Of a stretch of 64,000 nucleotides of DNA, positions 25,318 to 33,803 are shown in pieces (the first letter of the stretch is position 1; every line of letters starts with the position of its first letter). Source of the stretch: DASUPK01 sp963736685 (GTDB lineage Bacteria > Actinomycetota > Thermoleophilia > Solirubrobacterales > 70-9); assembly GCA_963736685.1 (NCBI GenBank), contig CAVTPZ010000016.1, positions 1-64,000 on the forward strand. The letters are read 5' to 3'. The notes below the pieces were generated by a model. The model was not told where the DNA came from. It saw only the letters and a list, made by a program, of their open reading frames with translations, and did no database searches. Both the position numbers and the translations under genes were made by a program.

Positions 25318-25554
25318 ATGTCAATGATCACGCCAAGAGTCGACAAGCTTCTCGCGCACACCGACACCCACTACGCCGCCGTCCTGGTCGCGGCTAAGCG
25401 GGCCCGCCAGATCAACGCGTACTACCACTCCCTCTCCGAGGGCGCCTACGGCGAGTACACGCCTCCGATGGTCGAAGTTCCCAGCGGGAACTACCTGACC
25501 ATTTCCCTGGAGGAGACCGCGGCGGGCAAGCTGAAGTACGAGTACAAGGCTTAG
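25318..25554 (+). CDS. rpoZ: RNA polymerase omega subunit
   Basis: A 78-residue protein with the actinobacterial omega pattern: TPRVDKLLAHTDTHYAAVLVAAKRARQINAYY, then a tail with GEYTPPMVEV. It stabilises beta' in the polymerase. ATG at 25318 or 25324; a TACACT hexamer sits 7 nt upstream of 25318, so a separate leaderless transcript is possible inside the gmk 3' end. Confidence 0.92.
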   Translation: MSMITPRVDKLLAHTDTHYAAVLVAAKRARQINAYYHSLSEGAYGEYTPPMVEVPSGNYLTISLEETAAGKLKYEYKA

Positions 25555-25573
25555 TCCGGCAAAGGAGGGCGTG

Positions 25574-26833
25574 ATGGCCCGCATCCTGGTTGGGGTGAGC
25601 GGCGGAATCGCCGCCTACAAGTCGCTGGAGCTCGCGCGCCTCGCCACCAAGGAGGGGCATGCCGTCCGCGTCCTGATGACGCCGGCGGCGCAGCACTTCG
25701 TAGGCGCGGCGTCCTTCGAAGGGATCACCGGCGCGCCTGTGCTCACCGACGAGTTCGAGCGAGACCCCACCCGCGGCGCGTTCCCCGGCGACCCGATGCC
25801 GGAGCACGATCCGATCGGCCACCTGGAGGTGGTCGCCAATGCCGATGCCTATCTGATCGCGCCCGCCTCGGCCAACACGATCGCGAAGCTCGCCGCCGGG
25901 ATCGCAGACTCGATGGTCACCACATCGTTCCTGGCCTGCTCGGCTCCGCGGCTGGTCGCTCCTGCGATGAACGACCGGATGTACCGCGACCCGGCCACCC
26001 AGGAGAACCTGGCGACGCTGCGGAGGCGCGGCGTCGTCGTGATCGAGCCGGAGGAAGGCGCGCTCGCCTCCCGCGGGGAGCACGGCGTCGGGCGCCTGCC
26101 CGAGCCGCGTGCCCTGCTCGACGCGATCGAGCAGACCGCTCCCGGCCCGATCGGGCCCTGGGACGGCCTCCGGGTCCTGATCTCCGCCGGCGGCACCCGC
26201 GAGCCGATCGATCCCGTTCGCTTCATCGGCAACCGTTCGTCCGGGCGCATGGGCATCGCACTCGCCGAGCGCGCGGCCCGGCGCGGCGCCGAGGTGACTC
26301 TGGTGGCAGCCAATGTCTCCCTGCCGGCCCCGCCCGGAGTGCGCCGGGTCGACGTCGAGACGGCGGCCGATCTGGGCGGCGCTCTGGCCCGCGAGTTCGA
26401 CTCGACCGACGTCCTGGTCATGGCCGCCGCCCCCGCCGACTTCCGGCCCCGCCGGGCGGCAGGGGAAAAGATCCATCGCGAGGGCGGCGGACTCGAGCTG
26501 GACCTCGAGGCGACGGACGACATCCTCGCCGGCCTGTCGGCGCGACGCCGCGACGGTCAGACGATCGTCGGCTTCGCCGCCGAGACCGATCACGATCCCG
26601 CGCGCGCCAGGGAGAAGCTCGAGCGCAAGGGGGCTGATGCGATCGTCTTCAACGACGTCTCTCGTTCCGAGATCGGCTTCGAGAGCGCCGAGAACGAGGT
26701 GGTGATCGTCGAGCGCTCGGGGGAGCACCCGGTGCCGCTCGCCTCCAAGGAGCACGTGGCGGACGCGATCCTCGACCGGATCGAGGCGATCAGGTCCTCT
26801 TCGGGCGCACGTCGCGCCGAGCCGCGCGACTGA
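25574..26833 (+). CDS. coaBC: Phosphopantothenoylcysteine decarboxylase/synthetase
   Basis: A 419-residue bifunctional coenzyme A enzyme. N-terminal flavoprotein CoaC domain (ILVGVSGGIAAYK; APASANTIAK; PAMNDRMY at about 130) and C-terminal CoaB domain (ISAGGTREPIDPVRFIGNRSSGRMG, ending FNDVSRSEIGFESAENEV). AAAGGAGGG just upstream fits ATG at 25574, with an alternative GTG 3 nt before it. The active-site Cys of CoaC appears in SFLACSAPRLVAPAMN. Confidence 0.94.
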   Translation: MARILVGVSGGIAAYKSLELARLATKEGHAVRVLMTPAAQHFVGAASFEGITGAPVLTDEFERDPTRGAFPGDPMPEHDPIGHLEVVANADAYLIAPASANTIAKLAAGIADSMVTTSFLACSAPRLVAPAMNDRMYRDPATQENLATLRRRGVVVIEPEEGALASRGEHGVGRLPEPRALLDAIEQTAPGPIGPWDGLRVLISAGGTREPIDPVRFIGNRSSGRMGIALAERAARRGAEVTLVAANVSLPAPPGVRRVDVETAADLGGALAREFDSTDVLVMAAAPADFRPRRAAGEKIHREGGGLELDLEATDDILAGLSARRRDGQTIVGFAAETDHDPARAREKLERKGADAIVFNDVSRSEIGFESAENEVVIVERSGEHPVPLASKEHVADAILDRIEAIRSSSGARRAEPRD

Positions 26834-26876
26834 TCCAAGCCGAATTCGCCCTTGTGCGCCCTTCTACACTGGGGGC

Positions 26877-27263
26877 ATGGTCAAGAACGAGCATCGCCAG
26901 TCGAACGAGTCCCTGTATTCGCTCTACAGGCGCGGCATGGAGCTGCTCGAGGACGGGTCCTTCGAGGAGGCCACCGTGCCGCTGAAGGAGGCAGCACGGC
27001 AGGCGCCGGAGAAGAGCTCCGTGCGTGAGGCGCTCGGCCGCGCGCTGTTCCGCTCGCGCCATTACGCGGAGGCAGCGACCGAGTTCGAGGCGGTGGTCGA
27101 GACCCATCCCGTCAACGACTACGCCCACTTCTGCCTCGGCCGCGCCCTCACCAAGACCGGGGAGACGGGCCGTGCCCGCCATCACCTGGCGCTGGCTTCG
27201 AACTTGAGACCGGAGCGGCGCGACTACCGCATCTACAGAGAGCGCCTGGCCGCCCGCACCTAG
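26877..27263 (+). CDS. TPR repeat protein
   Basis: A 128-residue all-helical protein with about three tetratricopeptide repeats: GMELLEDGSFEEATVPLKEAARQAP, ALGRALFRSRHYAEAATEFEAVVETHP, and a third ALTKTGETGRARHHLALA. Such proteins bind partner proteins; none can be named. A TACACT -10-like box ends 8 nt before the ATG. Confidence 0.85.
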   Translation: MVKNEHRQSNESLYSLYRRGMELLEDGSFEEATVPLKEAARQAPEKSSVREALGRALFRSRHYAEAATEFEAVVETHPVNDYAHFCLGRALTKTGETGRARHHLALASNLRPERRDYRIYRERLAART

Positions 27264-27272
27264 GGGCGACGG

Positions 27273-28145
27273 ATGACCGAGATCCGCCTGATTGCTGTTC
27301 CCTACGAGATCGGCGCTCTGCGTATGGGCGTCGGACGGGGTCCGGAGCACCTCCTCGAGGCCGGTGCCGAGGAGGCGCTGGCGGGACATGGGGCTCGGGT
27401 CAGCCTGGAGCTGATCGAACTCGAGGAGGACCACAGGGACCGGAGCGGTGCAAGCGAGGCCCAGGCCGCATTCGAGTTGATCGGCTCGGTCTCCACGAGC
27501 GTCCGCCGGGCGATCGAAGAAGGCGCCTTCCCGGTCTTGCTTTCCGGCAGTTGCTGCGCGGGCATCGGAGTGGTGACCGGCCTGGATGAGCGATCGCCGG
27601 GTGTCGTCTGGTTCGACACGCACGGGGACTTCAACACGCCGGAGTCCACCATCGATGGCTACTTCGACGGCATGCCGCTGGCGACTCTCACGGGTGGCGG
27701 CTGGCGGACTCTCGTCAACCAGACTCGGATCAGAACAGTGCCGGAGTCCGCGGTCGTGCTGGCCGGCGCACACGACTTCGACCCGCTCGAGCGGCTCAGG
27801 CTCGACTCCTCGGCGGTTCACCATCTACCGCCGTCCGCGATCGACTCCGACAACGCGGTGGCGCGGGCTGTGGACGCGATGGATCCGGCGGCAAGCGCCC
27901 TGTATCTCCACCTGGATCTGGACGTGCTGGACTCCGAGGTCGCCCCGGTCAACATCTACAGCGTCCCGGGCGGGCTCACGGCCTCCCAGCTCCTCTCGCA
28001 GGTTCGCTCGCTGCTGGACACGCGCGATGTCATGGCGGTGTCGCTCACGGCTTACGACCCCGAGTGCGACGCTGAAGACCGTGTGCCACCGATCGCCCTG
28101 AAGGTGCTCGAGGCCGTGGCCGAGCGAGTCGCGCGACGCACATGA
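27273..28145 (+). CDS. Ureohydrolase (arginase/agmatinase) family protein
   Basis: A 290-residue arginase-fold protein. Metal-binding motifs are FDTHGDFN at about 111-118 (usual DAHxD) and LHLDLDVLD at about 211 (usual SxDxDxxDP, here LDLDVLDSE). The first metal-binding segment, normally GGDHS, reads GSCCAGI, so the His ligand is a Cys. From memory such variants are common in actinobacterial family members of unknown substrate; guanidino-compound hydrolysis is assumed from the fold only. dtd starts inside the stop codon. Confidence 0.8.
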   Translation: MTEIRLIAVPYEIGALRMGVGRGPEHLLEAGAEEALAGHGARVSLELIELEEDHRDRSGASEAQAAFELIGSVSTSVRRAIEEGAFPVLLSGSCCAGIGVVTGLDERSPGVVWFDTHGDFNTPESTIDGYFDGMPLATLTGGGWRTLVNQTRIRTVPESAVVLAGAHDFDPLERLRLDSSAVHHLPPSAIDSDNAVARAVDAMDPAASALYLHLDLDVLDSEVAPVNIYSVPGGLTASQLLSQVRSLLDTRDVMAVSLTAYDPECDAEDRVPPIALKVLEAVAERVARRT

Positions 28146-28558
28146 GGGCGCTCGTCCAGCGCGTCAGCCAGGCCGCGGTGGACGTCGAAGGGGAGAGGGT
28201 TGCCCAGATCGGTCCCGGGCTGCTCGTGCTGCTCGGCGTCTCGCGCGACGACACCGAGGCCGAGGCCGACCGCCTCGCCGACAAGGTCCGCGCCCTGCGG
28301 GTCTTCGACGACGCCGACGGGAAGATGAACGAGCCGCTCGGCGATCGTGAGATCCTCTGTGTCAGCCAGTTCACCCTCTACGGGGACACGACCAAGGGAA
28401 CGCGGCCCAGCTACATCCAGGCCGCGCCCGGCGAGGTGGCCGAGCCGCTCTATGACCGGTTCTGCGAGAAGGCGGGCGCCAAGAAGGGCGTCTTCGGAGC
28501 CTGCATGGGCGTCGCGCTGATCAACGACGGCCCGGTGACGGTGATGCTCGAGGTCTGA
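28142..28558 (+). CDS. dtd: D-aminoacyl-tRNA deacylase
   Basis: A 138-residue DTD that removes D-amino acids and mischarged glycine from tRNA. The two signature motifs are present: SQFTLYG (about 78-84) and the C-terminal NDGPVT (about 128-133), with GTRPSY between. It overlaps the ureohydrolase gene by 4 bp. Confidence 0.93.
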   Translation: MRALVQRVSQAAVDVEGERVAQIGPGLLVLLGVSRDDTEAEADRLADKVRALRVFDDADGKMNEPLGDREILCVSQFTLYGDTTKGTRPSYIQAAPGEVAEPLYDRFCEKAGAKKGVFGACMGVALINDGPVTVMLEV

Positions 28559-28575
28559 GCCACCTCGATGGTTGG

Positions 28576-28607
28576 CGACTTTGTTTCGGACGTGGGGAAC
28601 AAAGTCG
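28576..28607. other. 10-bp inverted repeat after dtd
   Basis: CGACTTTGTT (28576-28585) and AACAAAGTCG (28598-28607) are perfect reverse complements with a 12-nt loop. No U-run follows, so it is a terminator-like or operator-like palindrome rather than a proven terminator. It lies 33 bp upstream of the -35 box of the next operon. Confidence 0.5.
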
Positions 28608-28640
28608 ACAAGTCGCGCTCCCAGGGCGCCGCCACTCCTG

Positions 28641-28668
28641 TTGCGTGCCTGGGTACCGGGGCTATACT
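28641..28668 (+). promoter_or_regulatory. Promoter of the rimP-nusA-infB operon
   Basis: TTGCGT (28641-28646) and TATACT (28663-28668) with a 16-nt spacer make a good housekeeping-type promoter. Transcription would start near 28675, leaving about 70 nt of leader that contains two overlapping hairpins. Confidence 0.65.
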
Positions 28669-28677
28669 CGCCCAGGA

Positions 28678-28733
28678 ACCTTTTTTCGCACCTAACCGCA
28701 GGTCGAAAGGTGGGCGAGCGCCCGCCTTTTTTT
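28678..28733 (+). terminator. Leader attenuator/intrinsic terminator upstream of rimP
   Basis: GGTGGGCG (28709-28716) pairs with CGCCCGCC (28719-28726) and is followed by seven T residues: a strong intrinsic terminator placed after the promoter but before the rimP start. A second hairpin (28678-28693 with 28700-28711, stem ACCTTT..CG.ACCT/AGGTCGAAAGGT) shares the GGT at 28709-28711 with the terminator, so the two compete. This is the shape of an attenuator; the signal it reads is unknown. Confidence 0.75.
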
Positions 28734-28743
28734 GGGCCTTCAC

Positions 28744-29181
28744 ATGGATACGGAACTCACACAAATTCAGGAGAAGATCGAGAATCGGCTGGCTGCTGAG
28801 CAGCCGGACGTCGAGCTGCTCTCACTCGAGCGGCCCGCAGCCGAGCGGCTGCGGCTCGTCATCGATCGCCCCGGCGGCGTCGACATCGCGCTCTGCGAGA
28901 GCGTCACCCGCTCGCTTGGCGACCTGCTCGAGGACTGGTCGCTCGAGGTCTCATCTCCCGGTCCCGACCGCCCACTCACCAAGCCCGAGCATTTCCAGCG
29001 GTTTCTCGGCAACAAGGTGCGCGTCAAGACCAGCGAGGAGATCGCAGGTCGCAACAGCTTCACCGGCACTCTGACCGCCGCCGACGAAGAGCAGCTCAGC
29101 GTCGACGCTCCCGACGGCTCCGTGTCCATCCCACTGCAGAGCGTCCGCCGTTCAAATCTTGTCCCCGAGGAGGTTGCATGA
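28744..29181 (+). CDS. rimP: Ribosome maturation factor RimP
   Basis: A 145-residue protein needed for 30S subunit assembly. The N-terminal alpha/beta domain is followed by the LEVSSPGPDRPLTKPEHFQRFLG motif region and an Sm-like C-terminal barrel. ATG at 28744 is chosen because a TTG at 28732 would begin inside the terminator U-run. No Shine-Dalgarno is visible. nusA starts inside its stop (ATGA). Confidence 0.9.
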   Translation: MDTELTQIQEKIENRLAAEQPDVELLSLERPAAERLRLVIDRPGGVDIALCESVTRSLGDLLEDWSLEVSSPGPDRPLTKPEHFQRFLGNKVRVKTSEEIAGRNSFTGTLTAADEEQLSVDAPDGSVSIPLQSVRRSNLVPEEVA

Positions 29182-30836
29182 CCCAGGAGATCGTCGATGC
29201 CGTGAAGATGCTCGAGCAGGAGAAGGGCATCGCTGCGGACACGCTGATGGATGCCCTGCAGGACGCCCTGCTCTCGGCCTACAAGAAGACTCCGGGCGCG
29301 GCCAAGTACGCGAAGGTCGAGCTCGATCATGGGAGCGCCGACTTCCGCGTCTACGAGCTGATCGTTCCCGAAGATCTCGAGAAGCGACTCCTCGACGAGC
29401 AGTTCGAGGACCAGCTCCAGGCCGCCGAGGCCGCTGAGGCCGCCGGCGAGCCGGTTCCGGAGATCCAGACCGCCGGGCCGTCGATCGATCCGGAGACGGG
29501 CGAGCGGCGCGAGCCCGAGGAGGAGGAGCTCGAGCCCGAGCGCCTCGAGCCCTTCATGGATCAGATCAAGACGCGCGACGTCACTCCAGACGACTTCGGG
29601 CGGATCGCCGCCCAGACCGCCAAGCAGGTGATCCTCCAGCGGATCCGCGAGGCCGAGCGGGGCATGATGTTCGAGGAGTACAAGGACCGCGTCGGCGAGC
29701 TGGTCACCGGGATCATCCAGCAGTCCGACAACCGCTACACGCTGGTCCAGCTTCGCGAGCGCGTCGAGGCGCTGCTGCCGCGCTCCGAGCAGGTCTACAA
29801 CGAGCGTTACGACCACGGCATGCGCGTCAAGGCCGTGATCACCGACGTCTCGGCCGACACCAAGGGCCCGAGCATCGTCGTCTCGCGCCGCAATCCCGAG
29901 CTGATCAAGAAGCTGTTCGAGCTCGAGGTGCCGGAGATCGCCGACAAGCTGGTCGAGATCACCGGCGTCGCCCGCGAGCCGGGCTGGCGCTCGAAGATCG
30001 CGGTCGTCTCGCACGCCGACGGGGTCGATCCGGTGGGCGCCTGTGTCGGGCCGCGAGGCTCGCGCGTCCGCATGGTCGTCTCCGAGCTCCGCGGCGAGAA
30101 GATCGACATCATTCCCTACAACGAAGAGCCCGCCCGCTTCGTGGCGAAGGCGCTCTCCCCGGCCCGCGTCCGTGAGGTGCTCGTCGACGACGAGACCAAG
30201 GAGGCAACGGTGATCGTCCCTGACGACCAGCTCTCTCTGGCGATCGGCCGCGATGGCCAGAATGCCCGCCTTGCGGCCCGGCTGACCGGATGGAAGGTGG
30301 ACATCACCTCCGAGACCGATTTCGCGCAGCAGGAGGACGACATCGAGTACGAGGGCGAGGAGGCCGCCGATGGCCGTTGCATGGCCGTCATGACGACCGG
30401 CCGCCGCTGCCCGAACGCCGCCCTCCAGGGCTCCCAGTTCTGTGGGCTGCCCCAGCACCAGGCGCTCTCGCGCTTCGGCACCAACCAGGTGGCCGTCCTC
30501 ACCCCGCTGAGCGACGAGGAGGTCGCGACGCTCGCCAACGCCGAGGCCGACGCGGGAGCGGTGAAGACCATCGTCGAGAAGGCCGAGAGCCAGTTTGATG
30601 AGAACGCGCAGGCCGAGGAGCCGGAGGCCGAGGAGGAAGAGGCTCCGGCCGAGGAGGGCGACGTTCCCGAGGCCGGCGATGAGGCCGAGGGCCCCGAGCA
30701 GAACCTGGAGCCCGAGTCCGAGGACGAGACCGCGCAGGGCGGCGAAGCGGATACCTCCGACGATGGCGGCGAGCCCGAGGCCGAGGAGGGCCCCGAGGAA
30801 ACCGTGGCCGCGGGTGAGGAGCAGAAGACCGAGTAG
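29178..30836 (+). CDS. nusA: Transcription termination/antitermination factor NusA with unusual C-terminus
   Basis: A 552-residue NusA, longer than the ~350 typical of actinobacteria. An N-terminal RNA polymerase-binding domain carries an acidic insertion (about residues 80-125), then S1 (about 205-275), KH1 and KH2 (about 280-395; ACVGPRGSRVRMVVSEL). After the KH domains a Cys/His cluster C401-x9-C411-x10-C422-x4-H427 (GRRCPNAALQGSQFCG) resembles small zinc-knuckle domains, followed by a ~70-residue Glu/Ala/Pro-rich tail. GTG of infB overlaps the stop by 1 bp. Confidence 0.9.
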   Translation: MTQEIVDAVKMLEQEKGIAADTLMDALQDALLSAYKKTPGAAKYAKVELDHGSADFRVYELIVPEDLEKRLLDEQFEDQLQAAEAAEAAGEPVPEIQTAGPSIDPETGERREPEEEELEPERLEPFMDQIKTRDVTPDDFGRIAAQTAKQVILQRIREAERGMMFEEYKDRVGELVTGIIQQSDNRYTLVQLRERVEALLPRSEQVYNERYDHGMRVKAVITDVSADTKGPSIVVSRRNPELIKKLFELEVPEIADKLVEITGVAREPGWRSKIAVVSHADGVDPVGACVGPRGSRVRMVVSELRGEKIDIIPYNEEPARFVAKALSPARVREVLVDDETKEATVIVPDDQLSLAIGRDGQNARLAARLTGWKVDITSETDFAQQEDDIEYEGEEAADGRCMAVMTTGRRCPNAALQGSQFCGLPQHQALSRFGTNQVAVLTPLSDEEVATLANAEADAGAVKTIVEKAESQFDENAQAEEPEAEEEEAPAEEGDVPEAGDEAEGPEQNLEPESEDETAQGGEADTSDDGGEPEAEEGPEETVAAGEEQKTE

Positions 30837-33078
30837 TGGCGAAGAAGCGCGTACACGAGATCGCCAAGGCCCAGGGCCTGACCAGCAAGGAGCTCCTTGC
30901 CAAGCTCAAGGCCGCCGGGGTCGAGGCCAAGGCAGCTCAGTCGAGCGTCGAAGAGTCCGATGCCCTTGCGGCCCTGAAGGGCTCGGCGGACGGTGGCGCC
31001 GCCACCGCGACCGCGACAAGGCCGCGCCCAAGGCCGCGCCCAAGGCGCCGGCTGCCGAGAAGCCTGCCCCCAAGTCGGACGGCGCGCCTAAGAAGGCGAA
31101 CGCCGCGGCAGGCGATGGCGCTGCCGCGTCCGCCCCCAAGAAGGGGCCCGCCAAGAAGCGCCGCCGCGTCGTGATCGATTCGCAGGCTGCGCGCCGCGAC
31201 CACATCGCCAAGACTCAGCCGCCTCCCCGGCCGCCACGCCGCCGCGGCGGTCGCCGCCGGCGCCCGCTGCTGGAGGAGCCCAGCGACAGAGAGCTGAAGC
31301 AGCCGGAGGAGCAGCCGGCGATCAAGGTCAACTCCGGCGCCACGGTCCGCGAGGTCGCCGAGAGCCTTGGGCTATCCGCGGCCGAGGTGATCAAGGCTTT
31401 GATGAAGGAGGGTCAGATGGCGACCCTGACGCAGACGCTCAGCGACGAGTCCGTCGAGTCCATCGCGAAGGAGTTCGACCGCGAGATCGAGATCGTCACG
31501 ACCGCCGACGAGGAGGTCGAGGACGAGGTCACCGAGGAGGACGAGGAGGGAGACCTCGTCGACCGTCCGCCGGTGATCACGGTGATGGGCCACGTCGATC
31601 ACGGCAAGACCTCATTGCTCGACGCCATCCGCCAGACCCAAGTCGCAGCCGGAGAGGCCGGTGGGATCACCCAGCACATCGGTGCGTACCAGGTGAACCA
31701 CGACGGCAAGAAGCTCACCTTCCTCGACACGCCTGGCCACGAGGCCTTCACCGCCATGCGCGCCCGCGGCGCCAGCGTCACGGACGTCGCGGTGATCGTC
31801 GTCGCAGCCGACGACGGCGTCATGCCGCAGACCGTGGAGGCCATCGACCATGCCCGCGCCGCCGGAGTCCCGATTCTGGTCGCGGTCAACAAGGTCGACA
31901 AGGAGGGCGCGGATCCGAACCGCGTCCGCACCGAGCTCGCCCAGCAGGATCTGAATCCCGAGGAGTGGGGCGGCGACACCGTCTACGCCGACGTTTCGGC
32001 GAAGACCAAGGACGGCCTCGACAACCTGCTCGAAATGATCACCTTGGTCACGGACCTCGAGGAGCTGGGGGCCAACCCCGACGCTCCCGCCTCCGGCACC
32101 GTGGTGGAGGCGGAGCTCGACCCGGGCCGTGGCCCCGTCACCGGCGTCCTCGTTCAGCGGGGGACCCTGCGCATCGGGGACGCGGTGGTCGCCGGGCCGG
32201 TTTGGGGCAAGGTCCGCGCGATGCTCGACGACAAGGGCGAGCGGGTCGACGAGGCCACTCCCGGGACTCCCGTGGAGGTCCTCGGCTTCGACGGAGTCAG
32301 CGAAGCCGGCGAGCACGTCCTTGTGGTCGAGAACGAGCGCAAGGCGCGTCAGCTGGCGCAGGAGCGCGAGACCCGGCTCAAGACCGAGCAGCTCGCGAGG
32401 CGCCAGGCCCGCAAGGTCACCCTGGAGGAGGTCTTCCAGCGCGCCAGCGAGGGCCAGCTCAAGGAGCTCAACATCGTCCTCAAGGCCGACGTCTCCGGCT
32501 CGCTCGAAGCGCTCGAGGACGAGATCGCCAAGCTTCCGCAGGAGCAGGTCCCGGTCAACGTGATCCATGCCCAGACCGGCGGAATCAACGAGTCGGACGT
32601 GATGCTGGCCGCCGCCTCCGACGCAGTGATCATCGGTTTCAACGTTCGGCCGCTCGCGGACGCCCGCCGCGCGGCCGAGCAGGAGGGCGTCGACATCCGC
32701 ACCTACACCGTGATCTACAAGATCACGGAGGAGCTTCGCGCCGCGATGGAGGGCATGCTCGAGCCGGAGGAGGTCGAGGAGGCGGTTGGCCAGGCCGAGG
32801 TCAAGCAGACCTTCAAGGCCTCTCGCGTCGGCACGATCGCCGGCTGCCTCGTCACCGACGGCAAGGTCACCCGCGGCGCGAACGTCCGCCTGGTTCGCGA
32901 CGGCACCATCGTCTGGACTGGCAGGGTCGGCTCGTTGCGTCGCTTCAAGGACGACGTCGCGGAGGTCGAGGAGGGCCAGGAGTGCGGCATCGTGCTCGAG
33001 GGCTACGCCGACATCAAGGAGGGCGACGTGCTCGAGTTCTTCGAGACCAAGCAGGTGGAGAAGACTCTCGAGTCCTGA
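30836..33078 (+). CDS. infB: Translation initiation factor IF-2, frameshifted in this sequence
   Basis: The conserved N-terminus (MAKKRVHEIAKAQGLTSKEL) starts at GTG 30836 in one frame and runs to about 31010; from about 31015 (DKAAPKAAPK) the protein continues in the -1 frame to 33078. One missing base between about 30985 and 31017, a GC-rich Ala/Lys linker, would restore a single ~746-residue IF-2. The rest is intact: GHVDHGKTS (G1), DTPGHEAF (G3), NKVDKEG (G4), and domains II-IV. There is no slippery heptamer, so an assembly error is likeliest. ylxR, often between nusA and infB, is absent. Confidence 0.85.
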
Positions 33079-33102
33079 GGTCGCTCCCGCTAGCGTGGGA
33101 CC

Positions 33103-33402
33103 GTGACCGCGTTCGTCTGCCTGGTCGAGATTCACCTGCATTTCGGGGAGGTCCACGACCTGAAGGGGAAACGGAAGCTCCTCAAGTCGCTGAAGGACGG
33201 GATCCGCCAGCGCTTCGGCGCCTCCGTTGCGGAGATCGAGGGCCACGACAAGTGGCAACGCTCGACGCTGCTCTGCGCGCTCGTCGGCGATGGCGGGGTG
33301 TCCGATCGCGCGGACGGGCTGATCCGCTTCGTCGAGAGCCGTGTCCCCGATGGCTGCGCCTTTGAAAGGGACCTGCTGAGCCTGCGCGACATTCGGGACT
33401 GA
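33103..33402 (+). CDS. DUF503 (YlxP-like) protein
   Basis: A 99-residue protein with the family start CLVEIHLHFGEVHDLKGKR and KWQRSTLLCALVG core. It is usually encoded between infB and rbfA, as here; a role in ribosome biogenesis or RNA binding is suspected but not established. GTG start at 33103, with a TAGCGT hexamer 7 nt upstream and no Shine-Dalgarno. Confidence 0.85.
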   Translation: MTAFVCLVEIHLHFGEVHDLKGKRKLLKSLKDGIRQRFGASVAEIEGHDKWQRSTLLCALVGDGGVSDRADGLIRFVESRVPDGCAFERDLLSLRDIRD

Positions 33403-33467
33403 GACGTGTCACCCGGATCCCGCCAGCTTGTCTGCCGCTTACGTTCTGCTGTTATCGTCGCCGGTCG

Positions 33468-33803
33468 ATGGGGCCGGCCAGGATGCGCCGTGTCAACGAG
33501 GCGATTCGCGAGATCCTCGGAGACGCGATAACGAGTGAACTCAAGGACCCGAGGATCGGATTTGTGACTGTGACCGACGTTGACACCTCTCCCGACCTGC
33601 GCACCGCGCGCGTCTACGTGAGCGTGCTCGGTTCCGAGGAGGAACGGCGCGAGTCACTCGAGGGACTGCGCTCCTCTCATGGAGTCCTCCAGTCGAAAAT
33701 CGCGAGCGGAATGCGGATGAAGCGCACGCCGACGCTGACCTTCGAATACGACGACACCGCCGAGCGCGGCGATCGCATCACGCGGCTCCTCGAGGACGAA
33801 TGA
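33468..33803 (+). CDS. rbfA: Ribosome-binding factor A
   Basis: A 111-residue KH-type RNA-binding protein needed for late 16S rRNA maturation. RMRRVNEAIREILGDAI, then LKDPRIGFVTVTDVDTSPDLRTARVYVSVLG, and a helix ending RMKRTPTLTFEYDDTAERGDRI match the family throughout. A TATCGT box lies 9 nt before the ATG. The nrnA-like gene overlaps its stop. Confidence 0.93.
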   Translation: MGPARMRRVNEAIREILGDAITSELKDPRIGFVTVTDVDTSPDLRTARVYVSVLGSEEERRESLEGLRSSHGVLQSKIASGMRMKRTPTLTFEYDDTAERGDRITRLLEDE

